Assembly: GCA_900556625.1 (NCBI GenBank)
Contig: USPQ01000032.1
Span: 1 to 26,304, forward strand
Direction of reading: 5' to 3'
DNA length: 26,304 bases
Source of the DNA: an uncultured Bacteroides sp.
Lineage (GTDB): Bacteria > Bacteroidota > Bacteroidia > Bacteroidales > Bacteroidaceae
Part shown: positions 6,980 to 14,899 of the stretch, in pieces
How positions within the stretch are numbered: the stretch's first letter is position 1
How the letters are laid out: every line of letters begins with the position of its first letter
Made by a program: the position numbers and the translations under genes
The notes under the pieces: generated by a model
The model's input: the letters and a program-made list of their open reading frames with translations, nothing else
What the model was told of the DNA's origin: nothing
Database searches by the model: none

Positions 6980-9766
6980 TTAAAAGTTGAACTTGATTCC
7001 TGCCCAGTAAGAGCGTGTGGAAGGGTATATGGCTCCCAATTGTTCGGGGTCGGCAAAACCGATATTGTCCAGTGAGAAGAGGTTGCTTCCTTGCAGGTAA
7101 ACCTTCATGTCCGCAAAACGTATCATCTTTTTGGGGAATGTATAGCTGGCATACAGGTTCCTTAGCTTGATGAATGAACTGTCCCTGTACCACAGTGAAT
7201 TGGCGCGGTAGTTGTTGGCGTTGGTGAGGGTGGTGAGGCGTGGCATAGTTGCTTGGGATGCATTCTCCGGTGTCCATGGAGTTTCGTTATTCAGGAATGT
7301 CTGTGAGATATTTCCGTTATTCACCAATGGTTGGTATAGCGGTGAATTCAGCAAGCTGGTAGTGACACCCGTCATTCCCTGAAAATCGGCGGAAATCTCG
7401 AAGTTCTTATAAGAAGCGGTGAGGTTGACTCCGAAATAAAACCGGGGTACACTCGAGCCGAACATCTTTACTACGTCTTGTTCATCTATTCTGTTATCTC
7501 CATTCTGGTCTTTGTACTTGATGTCACCCGGACGTACGGTAGAGAATGTCTGGACGGGGCTGTTGTTAATCTCTACCTGGTCGTGGAAAAAGCCGATTGC
7601 TTCCAGTCCGTATCTCTGCCCTACCCGGTTTCCTTTGGTATACAAATAATCATATTGTTGGTATTCCTGTCCGTCATTGATGATTTTGCTGTTGACGTAG
7701 GAGGCATTGGCACCGATACTGTAATTAAAATCTTTGCCTATTTTGTCGTCCCATGAGACAGAGGCGTCAAAGCCTTTGTAGTCTTGGATACCGGCATTCA
7801 GTTTGCTTACACCGATACCGATGATATTGGAAACAGAAGATGACCCATTGATAAGAATATTGCTTCTTCTTTCGTAAAATCCTTCCAGATAAACGGACAG
7901 GCGGTTTTTGAAAGCGTTCAGTTCCATTCCGTAGGTGACTTTTTTTGATTTTTCGATTGTCAGATTCTCTACGGGAAGGTCACCTTCTGCCAGCCCGTAA
8001 AATTCGCTGGCATTGTTGGTGAAGTAATAGGTTCCACCGTTGGCACTACCGTATGACTGACGGTAAAGTTCGTGCTGCATATTGCCATCCCAGCCGGAGA
8101 TTCCGTATGAAGCGTACAGCTTGAACAGGTTGATTGCTTCAACGCTTTTCATGAATTTCTCGTTAGAGGCAATCCATGCGGCAGATATTGCCAGGTACAA
8201 GTGGAAGTGGTCTCCTTCGGGCAGGAATGCCGTACCGGAATAGTTGAGTACTCCGTTGATTGTGTACCGGTCGTTATACATATAGGTGGCATACAGTATG
8301 CCGGATTGTCTCTTGGCTCCCTTGTTTCGCCCGTTAGTTGTGTAGGATTGCTGGTCGTAGATAAGCGAGGCGTTCAGGTCGTGTACACCGCTTTGTAGCA
8401 GATAATTGATTTTAGCCTGAATGTTGGAACGCATATAAAGTGACCTGAATTTGGAGTCGCCGTGATTGAGGGTTTCCGAATCTTTTCCGTAGCTGACGGG
8501 AGTAGTCACTAATGTGCCGTCGGGAAGCATGGAAGCTTGTGTGTCCATATATTTATATTCTTTCGTAGCCGTGTCATACATAGAACCGGAGTTGTCGAAC
8601 GCTACGGATACTTCTGCCGAAAGACCTTTCAACAATGCGTCCAGTTCTTGTTTCAAGGTGGCGTTGGCTAGTAGTGTGCCGTAGGTGGTCCGGTAGTTAC
8701 CAGTACTTTCCAGCAGGGCAACAGGGTTGTTGGCTCCATACGTACTGTTCCCGCCATACGTACCGTCTGCGTGGCGGACAGGGAATACTGCGGAAGGGGT
8801 ATTATAGATGATTCCCGCAAGCAAATTGGTATTGTTGGTACCAATACTGTAAGCGTTATTAGTTTCCTGCAATTTCCCGAGAATACCGACCTTGAAAAAA
8901 GTGCTCGAAGTCAGGTCCACATCAATGTTGGTGCGGATATTCAGGCGTACATCCGAAGGTTTGGTACTATATCTCCCGTCGGCTTTTTTGTCTTTGAAGA
9001 GAGCCGTGTCGTGCATATAGTCGATAATGGAGTAGTAGCGGAAACGGTTGCTTCCACCGTCGAAAGTAAGATTTAAGCGATGATTATCGGATATTTTGTT
9101 ATACACTTCATCCCACCAGTTCACGTTCGGGTATTCGTAGGGATAGGTGTTGTTTTTGAATGCGTCCAGTTCGTTGGGCTGATAGCGTGTATTCAGCCCG
9201 TCAAGTGCCAATGCCGTGTTGAGGCTGTTAGCGTATGTGTAGGCATCGGCAAATTCTGGTTTACGGAACTGGCTACTAATACCGTACTGGTATTTGGCGG
9301 TTACTTTCAGCTTGTCATTGTGTCCGCGTTTAGTAGTGACGAGTATGACGCCATTTCCGCCTCTCACCCCATAAAGGGCGGATGCCACAGCATCTTTCAG
9401 AATTTGGATAGATCCGATTTCCGAATTGCTGATGTCGGATAAATCGCGTGGAAAGCCGTCTACCAATATAAGGGGGATATTTCCGTGAATACTTAACGAG
9501 GGAACGTTTTCGGCACTGGAGCCATTTCCTTGATATACATTTAATCCAGCTATTTTGCCGTACAATGCTTTGGCGATATCTATTTCGGGTGCTTTGTCGA
9601 GCACTTTGCTGTTGACGCTTCTGGTGGAGCCGGCAATTGCTTTTTGGGGCATTTCCGTCTGATATCCCAATTGCACCATGTCCGGCAAACTGTCTCTTTT
9701 CTGTTCCTGTGCGAATGCAGGAATAGTGAAACCACCGATTAATGCTATGATTATATATTTCTTCAT
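6980..9766 (-). CDS. SusC-family TonB-dependent transporter lacking the N-terminal extension (SusC-2)
   Basis: The 928-residue outer-membrane transporter has a signal peptide ending AFAQ (about residue 20). The mature protein begins almost at once with a candidate TonB box, DMVQLGYQT (29-37), and then the plug (about 40-150; LILVDGFPRDL, IQILKDAVASALYGVRGGNG, VILVTTKRG). The carboxypeptidase-regulatory-like domain of about 80 residues that most SusC proteins carry before the TonB box is absent. The beta-barrel fills the rest and ends WAGIKFNF with a terminal Phe, as needed for outer-membrane insertion. It lies 32 bp after SusD-1 and 21 bp before SusD-2. It is intact and in frame, so the short N-terminus is natural rather than a truncation by mutation. 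It imports an oligosaccharide together with SusD-2. Confidence 0.96.
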   Translation of the reverse strand: MKKYIIIALIGGFTIPAFAQEQKRDSLPDMVQLGYQTEMPQKAIAGSTRSVNSKVLDKAPEIDIAKALYGKIAGLNVYQGNGSSAENVPSLSIHGNIPLILVDGFPRDLSDISNSEIGSIQILKDAVASALYGVRGGNGVILVTTKRGHNDKLKVTAKYQYGISSQFRKPEFADAYTYANSLNTALALDGLNTRYQPNELDAFKNNTYPYEYPNVNWWDEVYNKISDNHRLNLTFDGGSNRFRYYSIIDYMHDTALFKDKKADGRYSTKPSDVRLNIRTNIDVDLTSSTFFKVGILGKLQETNNAYSIGTNNTNLLAGIIYNTPSAVFPVRHADGTYGGNSTYGANNPVALLESTGNYRTTYGTLLANATLKQELDALLKGLSAEVSVAFDNSGSMYDTATKEYKYMDTQASMLPDGTLVTTPVSYGKDSETLNHGDSKFRSLYMRSNIQAKINYLLQSGVHDLNASLIYDQQSYTTNGRNKGAKRQSGILYATYMYNDRYTINGVLNYSGTAFLPEGDHFHLYLAISAAWIASNEKFMKSVEAINLFKLYASYGISGWDGNMQHELYRQSYGSANGGTYYFTNNASEFYGLAEGDLPVENLTIEKSKKVTYGMELNAFKNRLSVYLEGFYERRSNILINGSSSVSNIIGIGVSKLNAGIQDYKGFDASVSWDDKIGKDFNYSIGANASYVNSKIINDGQEYQQYDYLYTKGNRVGQRYGLEAIGFFHDQVEINNSPVQTFSTVRPGDIKYKDQNGDNRIDEQDVVKMFGSSVPRFYFGVNLTASYKNFEISADFQGMTGVTTSLLNSPLYQPLVNNGNISQTFLNNETPWTPENASQATMPRLTTLTNANNYRANSLWYRDSSFIKLRNLYASYTFPKKMIRFADMKVYLQGSNLFSLDNIGFADPEQLGAIYPSTRSYWAGIKFNF

Positions 9767-9798
9767 AAGATATGATTAACTTAAGTTATTGTGTAAAT

Positions 9799-11550
9799 TT
9801 ACCAGCCGGGATTTTGGGTCATTCCATATCCCTTGTTGATTTCCTTTTGTGGGATAGGTGCCATATACCATTTGCTGTCCCAATTGTTTGCCCAGTAACG
9901 TAAAGTCAGTTCGTAAGGTGCGAAAGTAAAGGAAGTGGGGTTATTGACCTTGTCTCCTTTGGAATACAGACCATATAGCTTTTTTCGGAAATCGTCTTTG
10001 CGTCCCCAGCGTACAAGGTCGAACCAACGCACTTCCTCGAAGCCGAATTCCAATGCCCGTTCGCGCAGGATAGCTTCCCGCAAGTCAGACTGTCCGATGT
10101 CGGAAGGCAAATCGGAGAGTCCTACACGGTTGCGTACTTGGTTGACATAGCTAAGGGCATTTTCGGGACCTTCCACTTCATTGATAGCTTCTGCATAGCT
10201 CAATAGTACTTCCGGCAGACGTAAATAGGGCCATTGGACAGGGCGGTTTTGGCGATCGCTTGCAGCTTGAAGGATGAACTTCATCATTAAGAATCCGCTA
10301 CCTTCGGCACGATAATCCTGATGGTTGGTATATACAGGGGCTTGCGTATCATTGAAATAACGGTCACCGGGAACAGCTACATTTTCATATAATCGCGGGT
10401 CGCGGGTAGGCTCTCCGTTCTCGAAAAAAGGCTGTTTGGAAGGATGCTCCCAATTAAAATTCTCCGGAAAATCTTCTCCGTCCGCCCAAGGGAACATATT
10501 TACATAGTTCAGCGTGGGACCGGAGTAGAAACGTTGATCGAACAAATTGTTGTGGGTGCTCTCGTTATATCCCCGTCGGATAGAAACCAATACCTCTGTC
10601 CCGCCTCTGTCATAGTATCCGGCACGATAGGCAAGGCGGCGTGCCTGCGCGGTCGCTTCTGCCGGTTGTGTCAGGGCGTATTCTTGCCTTTTATCTAGTT
10701 CGGCAAAGAATTCCTGTCCGGCTTTCATCGCATCTTCCCAACGTTTCTTGCTGTAATTGCCATAGCAGGTATATTCATCCGCCTGACTATGCCATTTGGT
10801 GTCGGAGTTGAAAGTAGGACTGGCTGCAAACAGTAATATCCTGAGTTTTAATCCCATGGCTCCGGCTTTAGTCATGCGTCCGTCTTCAATTTCATCCTGT
10901 TTCCATTTCAGGTAGGGGATTGCTTCGTTCAACAGGCCGACAATCTTGTCTGCCGTTTCGGCAAAGGTGAGACGGGGAAATTCCATTGTTTCGTTCGGTT
11001 CTATTGAATGGTCAATCCAACATACACCGCCTACATAGCGGAACATTTCAGCATAACTCAAGGCAATAATCATTTTGGCTTCGGCAATCCGTTCGTTGCG
11101 CTCGTCTTCTGTCATATCAGGCACTTTTGCTACATTCTCAATATATATCCATGCATAACGGATTGCGTTGTACTGGCTTTCCGAACCATAACGGTAGGCT
11201 TCGGCATTTGCTAATGAGTTGTTGGCACTCAACAGGCCGTTGTAATAGAGGTTGGTAGGACCGTCGGATGCGTTGTTTCTGAAACTCTGATATAAATCGC
11301 TGATTGCCTCGAGCAGGTTTACTCCCAGTTTATTATTGGGTGCTGCCCCCGTAGGCAACCCATAAGGCAGATAGGTATATGCGCTTGTCAACACTTTGTC
11401 TGCATTGACTTTGGAGCTGAACATGGAATCCAGTACTGCGCCTGAACTTTCGGGTTGGCTTCCCAGAAATTTGTCTCCGAATGTCAGGTCTGAACAGGAG
11501 CAGACACCGCAAACCAGGCAGATTGAAAGTAATTTTATAATATTCTTCAT
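9799..11550 (-). CDS. SusD/RagB-family outer-membrane lipoprotein (SusD-1)
   Basis: The 583-residue protein is read from the ATG at 11550. An upstream in-frame start at 11583 overlaps SusC-1 and adds residues in front of the signal peptide, so it is rejected. The signal ends in a Cys cluster (CGVCSC), so the lipidated residue is Cys17 or Cys19. SusD marks are the helical N-terminal half (MIIALSYAEMFRYVGG, MTKAGAMGLKLRILLFAAS), then LRLPEVLLSYAEAINEVEG and the C-terminal LREAILRERALEFGFEEVRW with FDLVRWGR; it ends GMTQNPGW. It begins 13 bp after SusC-1 and is its lid and glycan-binding partner at the cell surface. It is only distantly similar to SusD-2, so the two pairs probably take different ligands or fragments. 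Confidence 0.96.
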   Translation of the reverse strand: MKNIIKLLSICLVCGVCSCSDLTFGDKFLGSQPESSGAVLDSMFSSKVNADKVLTSAYTYLPYGLPTGAAPNNKLGVNLLEAISDLYQSFRNNASDGPTNLYYNGLLSANNSLANAEAYRYGSESQYNAIRYAWIYIENVAKVPDMTEDERNERIAEAKMIIALSYAEMFRYVGGVCWIDHSIEPNETMEFPRLTFAETADKIVGLLNEAIPYLKWKQDEIEDGRMTKAGAMGLKLRILLFAASPTFNSDTKWHSQADEYTCYGNYSKKRWEDAMKAGQEFFAELDKRQEYALTQPAEATAQARRLAYRAGYYDRGGTEVLVSIRRGYNESTHNNLFDQRFYSGPTLNYVNMFPWADGEDFPENFNWEHPSKQPFFENGEPTRDPRLYENVAVPGDRYFNDTQAPVYTNHQDYRAEGSGFLMMKFILQAASDRQNRPVQWPYLRLPEVLLSYAEAINEVEGPENALSYVNQVRNRVGLSDLPSDIGQSDLREAILRERALEFGFEEVRWFDLVRWGRKDDFRKKLYGLYSKGDKVNNPTSFTFAPYELTLRYWANNWDSKWYMAPIPQKEINKGYGMTQNPGW

Positions 11551-11563
11551 TGTTGTACGGTAT

Positions 11564-14500
11564 TTAGAAGTTAAGATTGACACCTACACTATAAACTTTA
11601 ACCAATGGATAGGCACCTACATTGTTTCCTAAACTTTCCGGATCTAAGATGTCGAGGGGTGAGAAAGTCAACAGATTATATCCATTGAGGGAAAGTCCGA
11701 GGCTTTTGGCGCCGATTGCTTTTAGGAAACGTTTGTTGGTAAAGGTGTATCCGATTGTTAGGGTTTTCAGGCGGATATACGAGGCGTCTTTCAGCCAGAG
11801 GGTAGAGTTCTCCGAGTTCCATGTTTCCGAAGTTTCTGCTGCACGCGGATATTTAGCTCCGAGTTGGTTTTCTTCCGTCCACCCTTGTTTGTAGAAGTAG
11901 TCCAACAGACCTCGTTTACCTGCATTGGTAAAAGGAATACGGTATTCTACTTGAAGCATTTTATTGACGTGCGTTGCACCGCTCCATTGCATGCTGAAGT
12001 TGAACCCCTTGTAACTGAATCCGCCATTGAAACCGAATACATATTCCGGTCGTTCCGAATAACCGGTTGTCATCCGGTCATCTCCGTCTACTATATTGTC
12101 GCCATTCAGGTCGGCGTACATGGCGTCACCCGGATATACCTTGACCGAAGGTTGGGGAAGTGAAGGGTTAAGTACCAGTTCGCCGTTTGCGTCTTTCGTG
12201 AAGTCGCTGTACTGGTAGAGCCGGAGATATTTATACACATTAGTCGGACGTTCCGTAGAACCGCCGGTCTGGTTCATGTAGTCATATTTGTTGGGCACTT
12301 CGTCCATATAGATGATTTTGTTGCGGGCGAAAGACATATTGGCGTTAGCATAATAATGGATACCGTTGTTCAATGTATGGTCCCAACCCAATGAAATTTC
12401 ATATCCATGATTATCCACTTTTCCGATATTCAAGTTTGGTAGTCCGGTGGCGATGATAGAAGGGGTGGAATTTGGTGATATAAGGATTCCGGTACGTTTT
12501 TCCTTGAAGTAATCGACACTCAATGAAAGTCTGTTGTTCAACATTTTCAGGTCTATACCGTAATTCTGTTTGTCGGCTGTCTCCCAGCTGACGTCGGTGT
12601 TTCCCGGAGTTCCGAGTATATATGCCTGACTGCCTGTCGGATTGGAAACCCCGAAACTGTACGTACCGTTTTGTGTCCATACTCCCGGCATATACATAAA
12701 GCGGGTGCTCGAACCGGTATCGCTACCTACGCGTCCCCAGGATATTCTCCATTTCAGGTAATCAATCAAAGATTGTTTTTTCATAAATGCCTCTTCCGAC
12801 ATGATCCAGCCTACGGAAGCGGACGGGAATAAACCGTACCGGTTTTTACCCGGAGCAAAGTTCTCGGAACCGTTGTATCCGGCATTAACGTCTATTAGGT
12901 ATTTGGATTTGTATCCGTAAGTGGCGCGTCCTACAAAACCTACATATCCTCGTGGCATATATTGGTAAGTGGCGTCTGTTCCATCCGATTTTTTCGGATA
13001 GTAATTACGTGACTGGTTGTAAAGAAACAATGCGGTGACTTTATGGTCCTTGTTGAATGTACGGTCATAATTGATTCTGCCTTCGATATACCAGTTGCGG
13101 TCCCTGCCGTAATCTTCGGAATAATTGAGTGGAGTGATACTTCCGTTCGGCACATAGACAATGGTTTTATCATAATCCGGGTCGGTCTGCGGTTTGGTAG
13201 AGTCATCCATAAATGATTTGTAGTAAGCAGTTTGCGATTCGACTGTACCGCCTGTACGATACTTGTTCAGCCTGAACATATTATCATAAGAAGCTTTGAC
13301 TGAAACGGAAAGCCCCTTGGTCAATATATCCAGTTTTTGTGTGATGTCTACATCTGTGTTCAGGGTGGTCTTGTATTCCTGGTTGTAACCTTGTCCCCAA
13401 TATATGCTCAATCCGTCACGGCTTACTCCTACCGGAGTTAATGCGCCCGGAGTCATAGTCCGTACTCCGTTTACTATGCCGGGACCGGCAAAAGGAAGTG
13501 CCCATATCTGGGTATATACCCAGGGGTTGTCGCTGGAAGCTCTCGGCTCCTGCTTTTGTCCTACGTTGCCGCCGATGTTCAGTTTCATGGTGGTTGTCCG
13601 GGTCAGCTTGAAGTCGAGATTGGCACGGTAATTATAACGGTTGTACTTGAAGTTATTGTCATAGGGCAGCGCGTCAAATTGTTTCAAGATACCGTTCTGA
13701 TAAAGATAACTTAAAGATACGAAGTATTTTACCGCCTCATTGCCACCGGATATGTTGATGTTGTTTTTAGATTGTATGAATAAGTCGTTATACATATAAT
13801 CTCCCCATTTAGTATTGGGGTACATAATGGGGTCCGAACCAGTGCGGTATGCTTCTATCGCTTCACGGGTGAAGTACATGGCTTTGTCCGTCACCCGGTC
13901 ATTTTGTTGCTTCATGTTCCAGTAACGGGCGAACTCGTAGCTTCCGGTTTGCTGGACGTATGATAGCGGTTGCTGCACACCGGTAATGGTGCTGACATTG
14001 ATAGTCGGCTTGCCGGATTTTCCCCTTCGGGTAGTGACAAGGACTACGCCGTTCGCGCCGCGTACTCCGAATACCGCCGTGGCGGAAGCGTCTTTCAGGA
14101 TAGAGAGGTTCTCAATTTCATTCGGGTCTATCTGTGAGAATTCGCGTTCTACACCGTCTACCAGAATAAGGGGAGACGAAGCACCGCCGGATAGCGAACC
14201 GCTGCCTCGTACAAAGATAGAGGCGGCATCATCACCCGGCTGTCCGCTTGTCTGCACAGTGGAAACTCCCGGCATCGCTCCTGCCAACACATTGCTAATA
14301 CTTGCTACGGGGGCTTTAAGCAGCTCTTTTGTGTCAATAGATGATAAAGCACCGGTCAATGTTGCTTTTGTCTGTGTACCGTAGGCAACTACTACGACTT
14401 CATCCAGTGATTGTGAATCATCTTTCAGAGTAACGTTGACAGTTCTATTTTTGCCTACCGCAATTTCCTGTTTCTGATAACCGATGAATGAGAATACCAA

Positions 14501-14743
14501 TATGGCTTTCTCGTCCGGTACTACAATTGTGTACTCGCCATTGATGTCGGTTATGGCACCGATAGAAGTGCCTTTAACCAGCACATTTGCACCGATAACT
14601 TCCATTTGTGTATTATCGACTATCTTACCTGTGATTTTTATGCCGTTCTGTGCAACTGCGGGTATAGAACTACAAAAAACAAAGATAAATGACAATACAA
14701 AGAAACGAAGCCATCCTGCTCGAATTTTGCTTTTTCTTTTCAT
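11564..14743 (-). CDS. SusC-family TonB-dependent transporter (SusC-1)
   Basis: The 1059-residue outer-membrane transporter has a signal peptide at 1-32 (PAVAQ). A carboxypeptidase-regulatory-like beta-sandwich follows at about 34-108 (ITGKIVDNTQMEVIGANVLV ... DINGEYTI), then the TonB box DEVVVVAYG (114-122). The plug is at about 125-245 (LILVDGVEREF, LSILKDASATAVFGVRGANG, VVLVTTRRG), and a 22-strand-type barrel ends VGVNLNF. Length and order are normal for SusC. SusC proteins import oligosaccharides across the outer membrane with energy from TonB-ExbBD. It is the first gene of the tightly spaced part of the operon and is preceded by a 154-bp gap with two hairpins. A possible antisense RNA starts over its first codons. 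Confidence 0.97.
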   Translation of the reverse strand: MKRKSKIRAGWLRFFVLSFIFVFCSSIPAVAQNGIKITGKIVDNTQMEVIGANVLVKGTSIGAITDINGEYTIVVPDEKAILVFSFIGYQKQEIAVGKNRTVNVTLKDDSQSLDEVVVVAYGTQTKATLTGALSSIDTKELLKAPVASISNVLAGAMPGVSTVQTSGQPGDDAASIFVRGSGSLSGGASSPLILVDGVEREFSQIDPNEIENLSILKDASATAVFGVRGANGVVLVTTRRGKSGKPTINVSTITGVQQPLSYVQQTGSYEFARYWNMKQQNDRVTDKAMYFTREAIEAYRTGSDPIMYPNTKWGDYMYNDLFIQSKNNINISGGNEAVKYFVSLSYLYQNGILKQFDALPYDNNFKYNRYNYRANLDFKLTRTTTMKLNIGGNVGQKQEPRASSDNPWVYTQIWALPFAGPGIVNGVRTMTPGALTPVGVSRDGLSIYWGQGYNQEYKTTLNTDVDITQKLDILTKGLSVSVKASYDNMFRLNKYRTGGTVESQTAYYKSFMDDSTKPQTDPDYDKTIVYVPNGSITPLNYSEDYGRDRNWYIEGRINYDRTFNKDHKVTALFLYNQSRNYYPKKSDGTDATYQYMPRGYVGFVGRATYGYKSKYLIDVNAGYNGSENFAPGKNRYGLFPSASVGWIMSEEAFMKKQSLIDYLKWRISWGRVGSDTGSSTRFMYMPGVWTQNGTYSFGVSNPTGSQAYILGTPGNTDVSWETADKQNYGIDLKMLNNRLSLSVDYFKEKRTGILISPNSTPSIIATGLPNLNIGKVDNHGYEISLGWDHTLNNGIHYYANANMSFARNKIIYMDEVPNKYDYMNQTGGSTERPTNVYKYLRLYQYSDFTKDANGELVLNPSLPQPSVKVYPGDAMYADLNGDNIVDGDDRMTTGYSERPEYVFGFNGGFSYKGFNFSMQWSGATHVNKMLQVEYRIPFTNAGKRGLLDYFYKQGWTEENQLGAKYPRAAETSETWNSENSTLWLKDASYIRLKTLTIGYTFTNKRFLKAIGAKSLGLSLNGYNLLTFSPLDILDPESLGNNVGAYPLVKVYSVGVNLNF

Positions 14744-14757
14744 GTGATTGATTTTTG
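14726..14757 (+). promoter_or_regulatory. Candidate antisense promoter over the start of susC-1
   Basis: On the plus strand TTTG (14726-14729) is followed after 20 bases by GATTTTTG (14750-14757), one mismatch from the Bacteroides -7 consensus TAnnTTTG. The spacing is within the usual range. It would start RNA near base 14763, antisense to the susC-1 leader. The motif is seen; promoter activity is inferred, and AT-rich DNA makes chance matches possible. Confidence 0.35.
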
Positions 14758-14795
14758 TGTGATTAATATAGTTTTAGTTAAAAGGGTGCTTTTTG

Positions 14796-14824
14796 CGGAC
14801 AGGCGGCATTATGCTGCCTGTCCG
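14796..14824. other. Strong 13-bp hairpin in the susC-1 leader region
   Basis: CGGACAGGCGGCA (14796-14808) and TGCTGCCTGTCCG (14812-14824) pair around the 3-base loop TTA. The single non-Watson-Crick position is 14805/14815, G-T on the plus strand. No T run follows on either strand, so it is not a standard intrinsic terminator. It is the most GC-rich and stable structure in an otherwise AT-rich gap, 53 bases from the susC-1 start codon. Confidence 0.8.
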
Positions 14825-14869
14825 GGTTGTGTTAAGTGAAAAACCTCTTTATATAATTATTGAAAACTG

Positions 14870-14899
14870 ACGATTCCTGACTGTTACGAATCGTTTTTT
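14870..14899 (+). terminator. Plus-strand intrinsic terminator at the sulfatase 3' end
   Basis: ACGATTC (14870-14876) and GAATCGT (14888-14894) form a 7-bp stem with an 11-nt loop, and six Ts (14894-14899) follow directly on the plus strand. The T run overlaps the sulfatase stop codon, which lies on the minus strand. On the minus strand the same stem is followed by CAGTTTTC, a weaker signal. No plus-strand gene precedes it, so its orientation suggests an RNA transcribed antisense to the operon. Confidence 0.5.

Larger units (their letters stand above)
14763..14899 (+). ncRNA. Candidate cis-antisense small RNA in the sulfatase/susC-1 gap
   Basis: Between the candidate promoter and the T6 run at 14894-14899 lies a stretch of about 137 nt with no reading frame on the plus strand. 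It holds two hairpins: a 13-bp stem at 14796-14824 that pairs throughout on the plus strand (one G-U pair, which becomes a C-A mismatch on the minus strand), and a terminator-type stem at 14870-14894. Antisense RNAs in front of susC homologues that repress the locus are established in Bacteroides. Placement, strand bias of the pairing and terminator fit that class. The alternative is that the hairpins act on the minus strand as an attenuator or RNA-processing site between sulfatase and susC-1. Neither can be shown without RNA data. Confidence 0.4.

Noticed and set aside
6948..7277. Minus-strand frame of 109 codons overlapping the SusC-2 end
   Set aside because: Same strand as susC-2 but another frame; it covers the conserved barrel C-terminus, has no signal or motif, and susC-2 itself is intact.
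11551..11583. Overlap of SusD-1 with SusC-1 through a start at 11583
   Set aside because: The ATG at 11550 starts a normal lipoprotein signal; the longer version adds a charged segment before it.
13986..14384. Open frame of 132 codons on the plus strand inside susC-1
   Set aside because: It lies fully antisense to the conserved plug domain; its composition reflects the reverse of that coding sequence, and it has no promoter or recognisable protein. The same holds for the plus-strand frames at 4482-4970, 4738-5136, 9080-9442, 21724-22152 and the minus-strand frames within the HTCS gene (for example 20286-20693).
14796..14824. Riboswitch in front of susC-1
   Set aside because: A single perfect stem with a 3-base loop and no conserved multi-helix core is not a known aptamer pattern.
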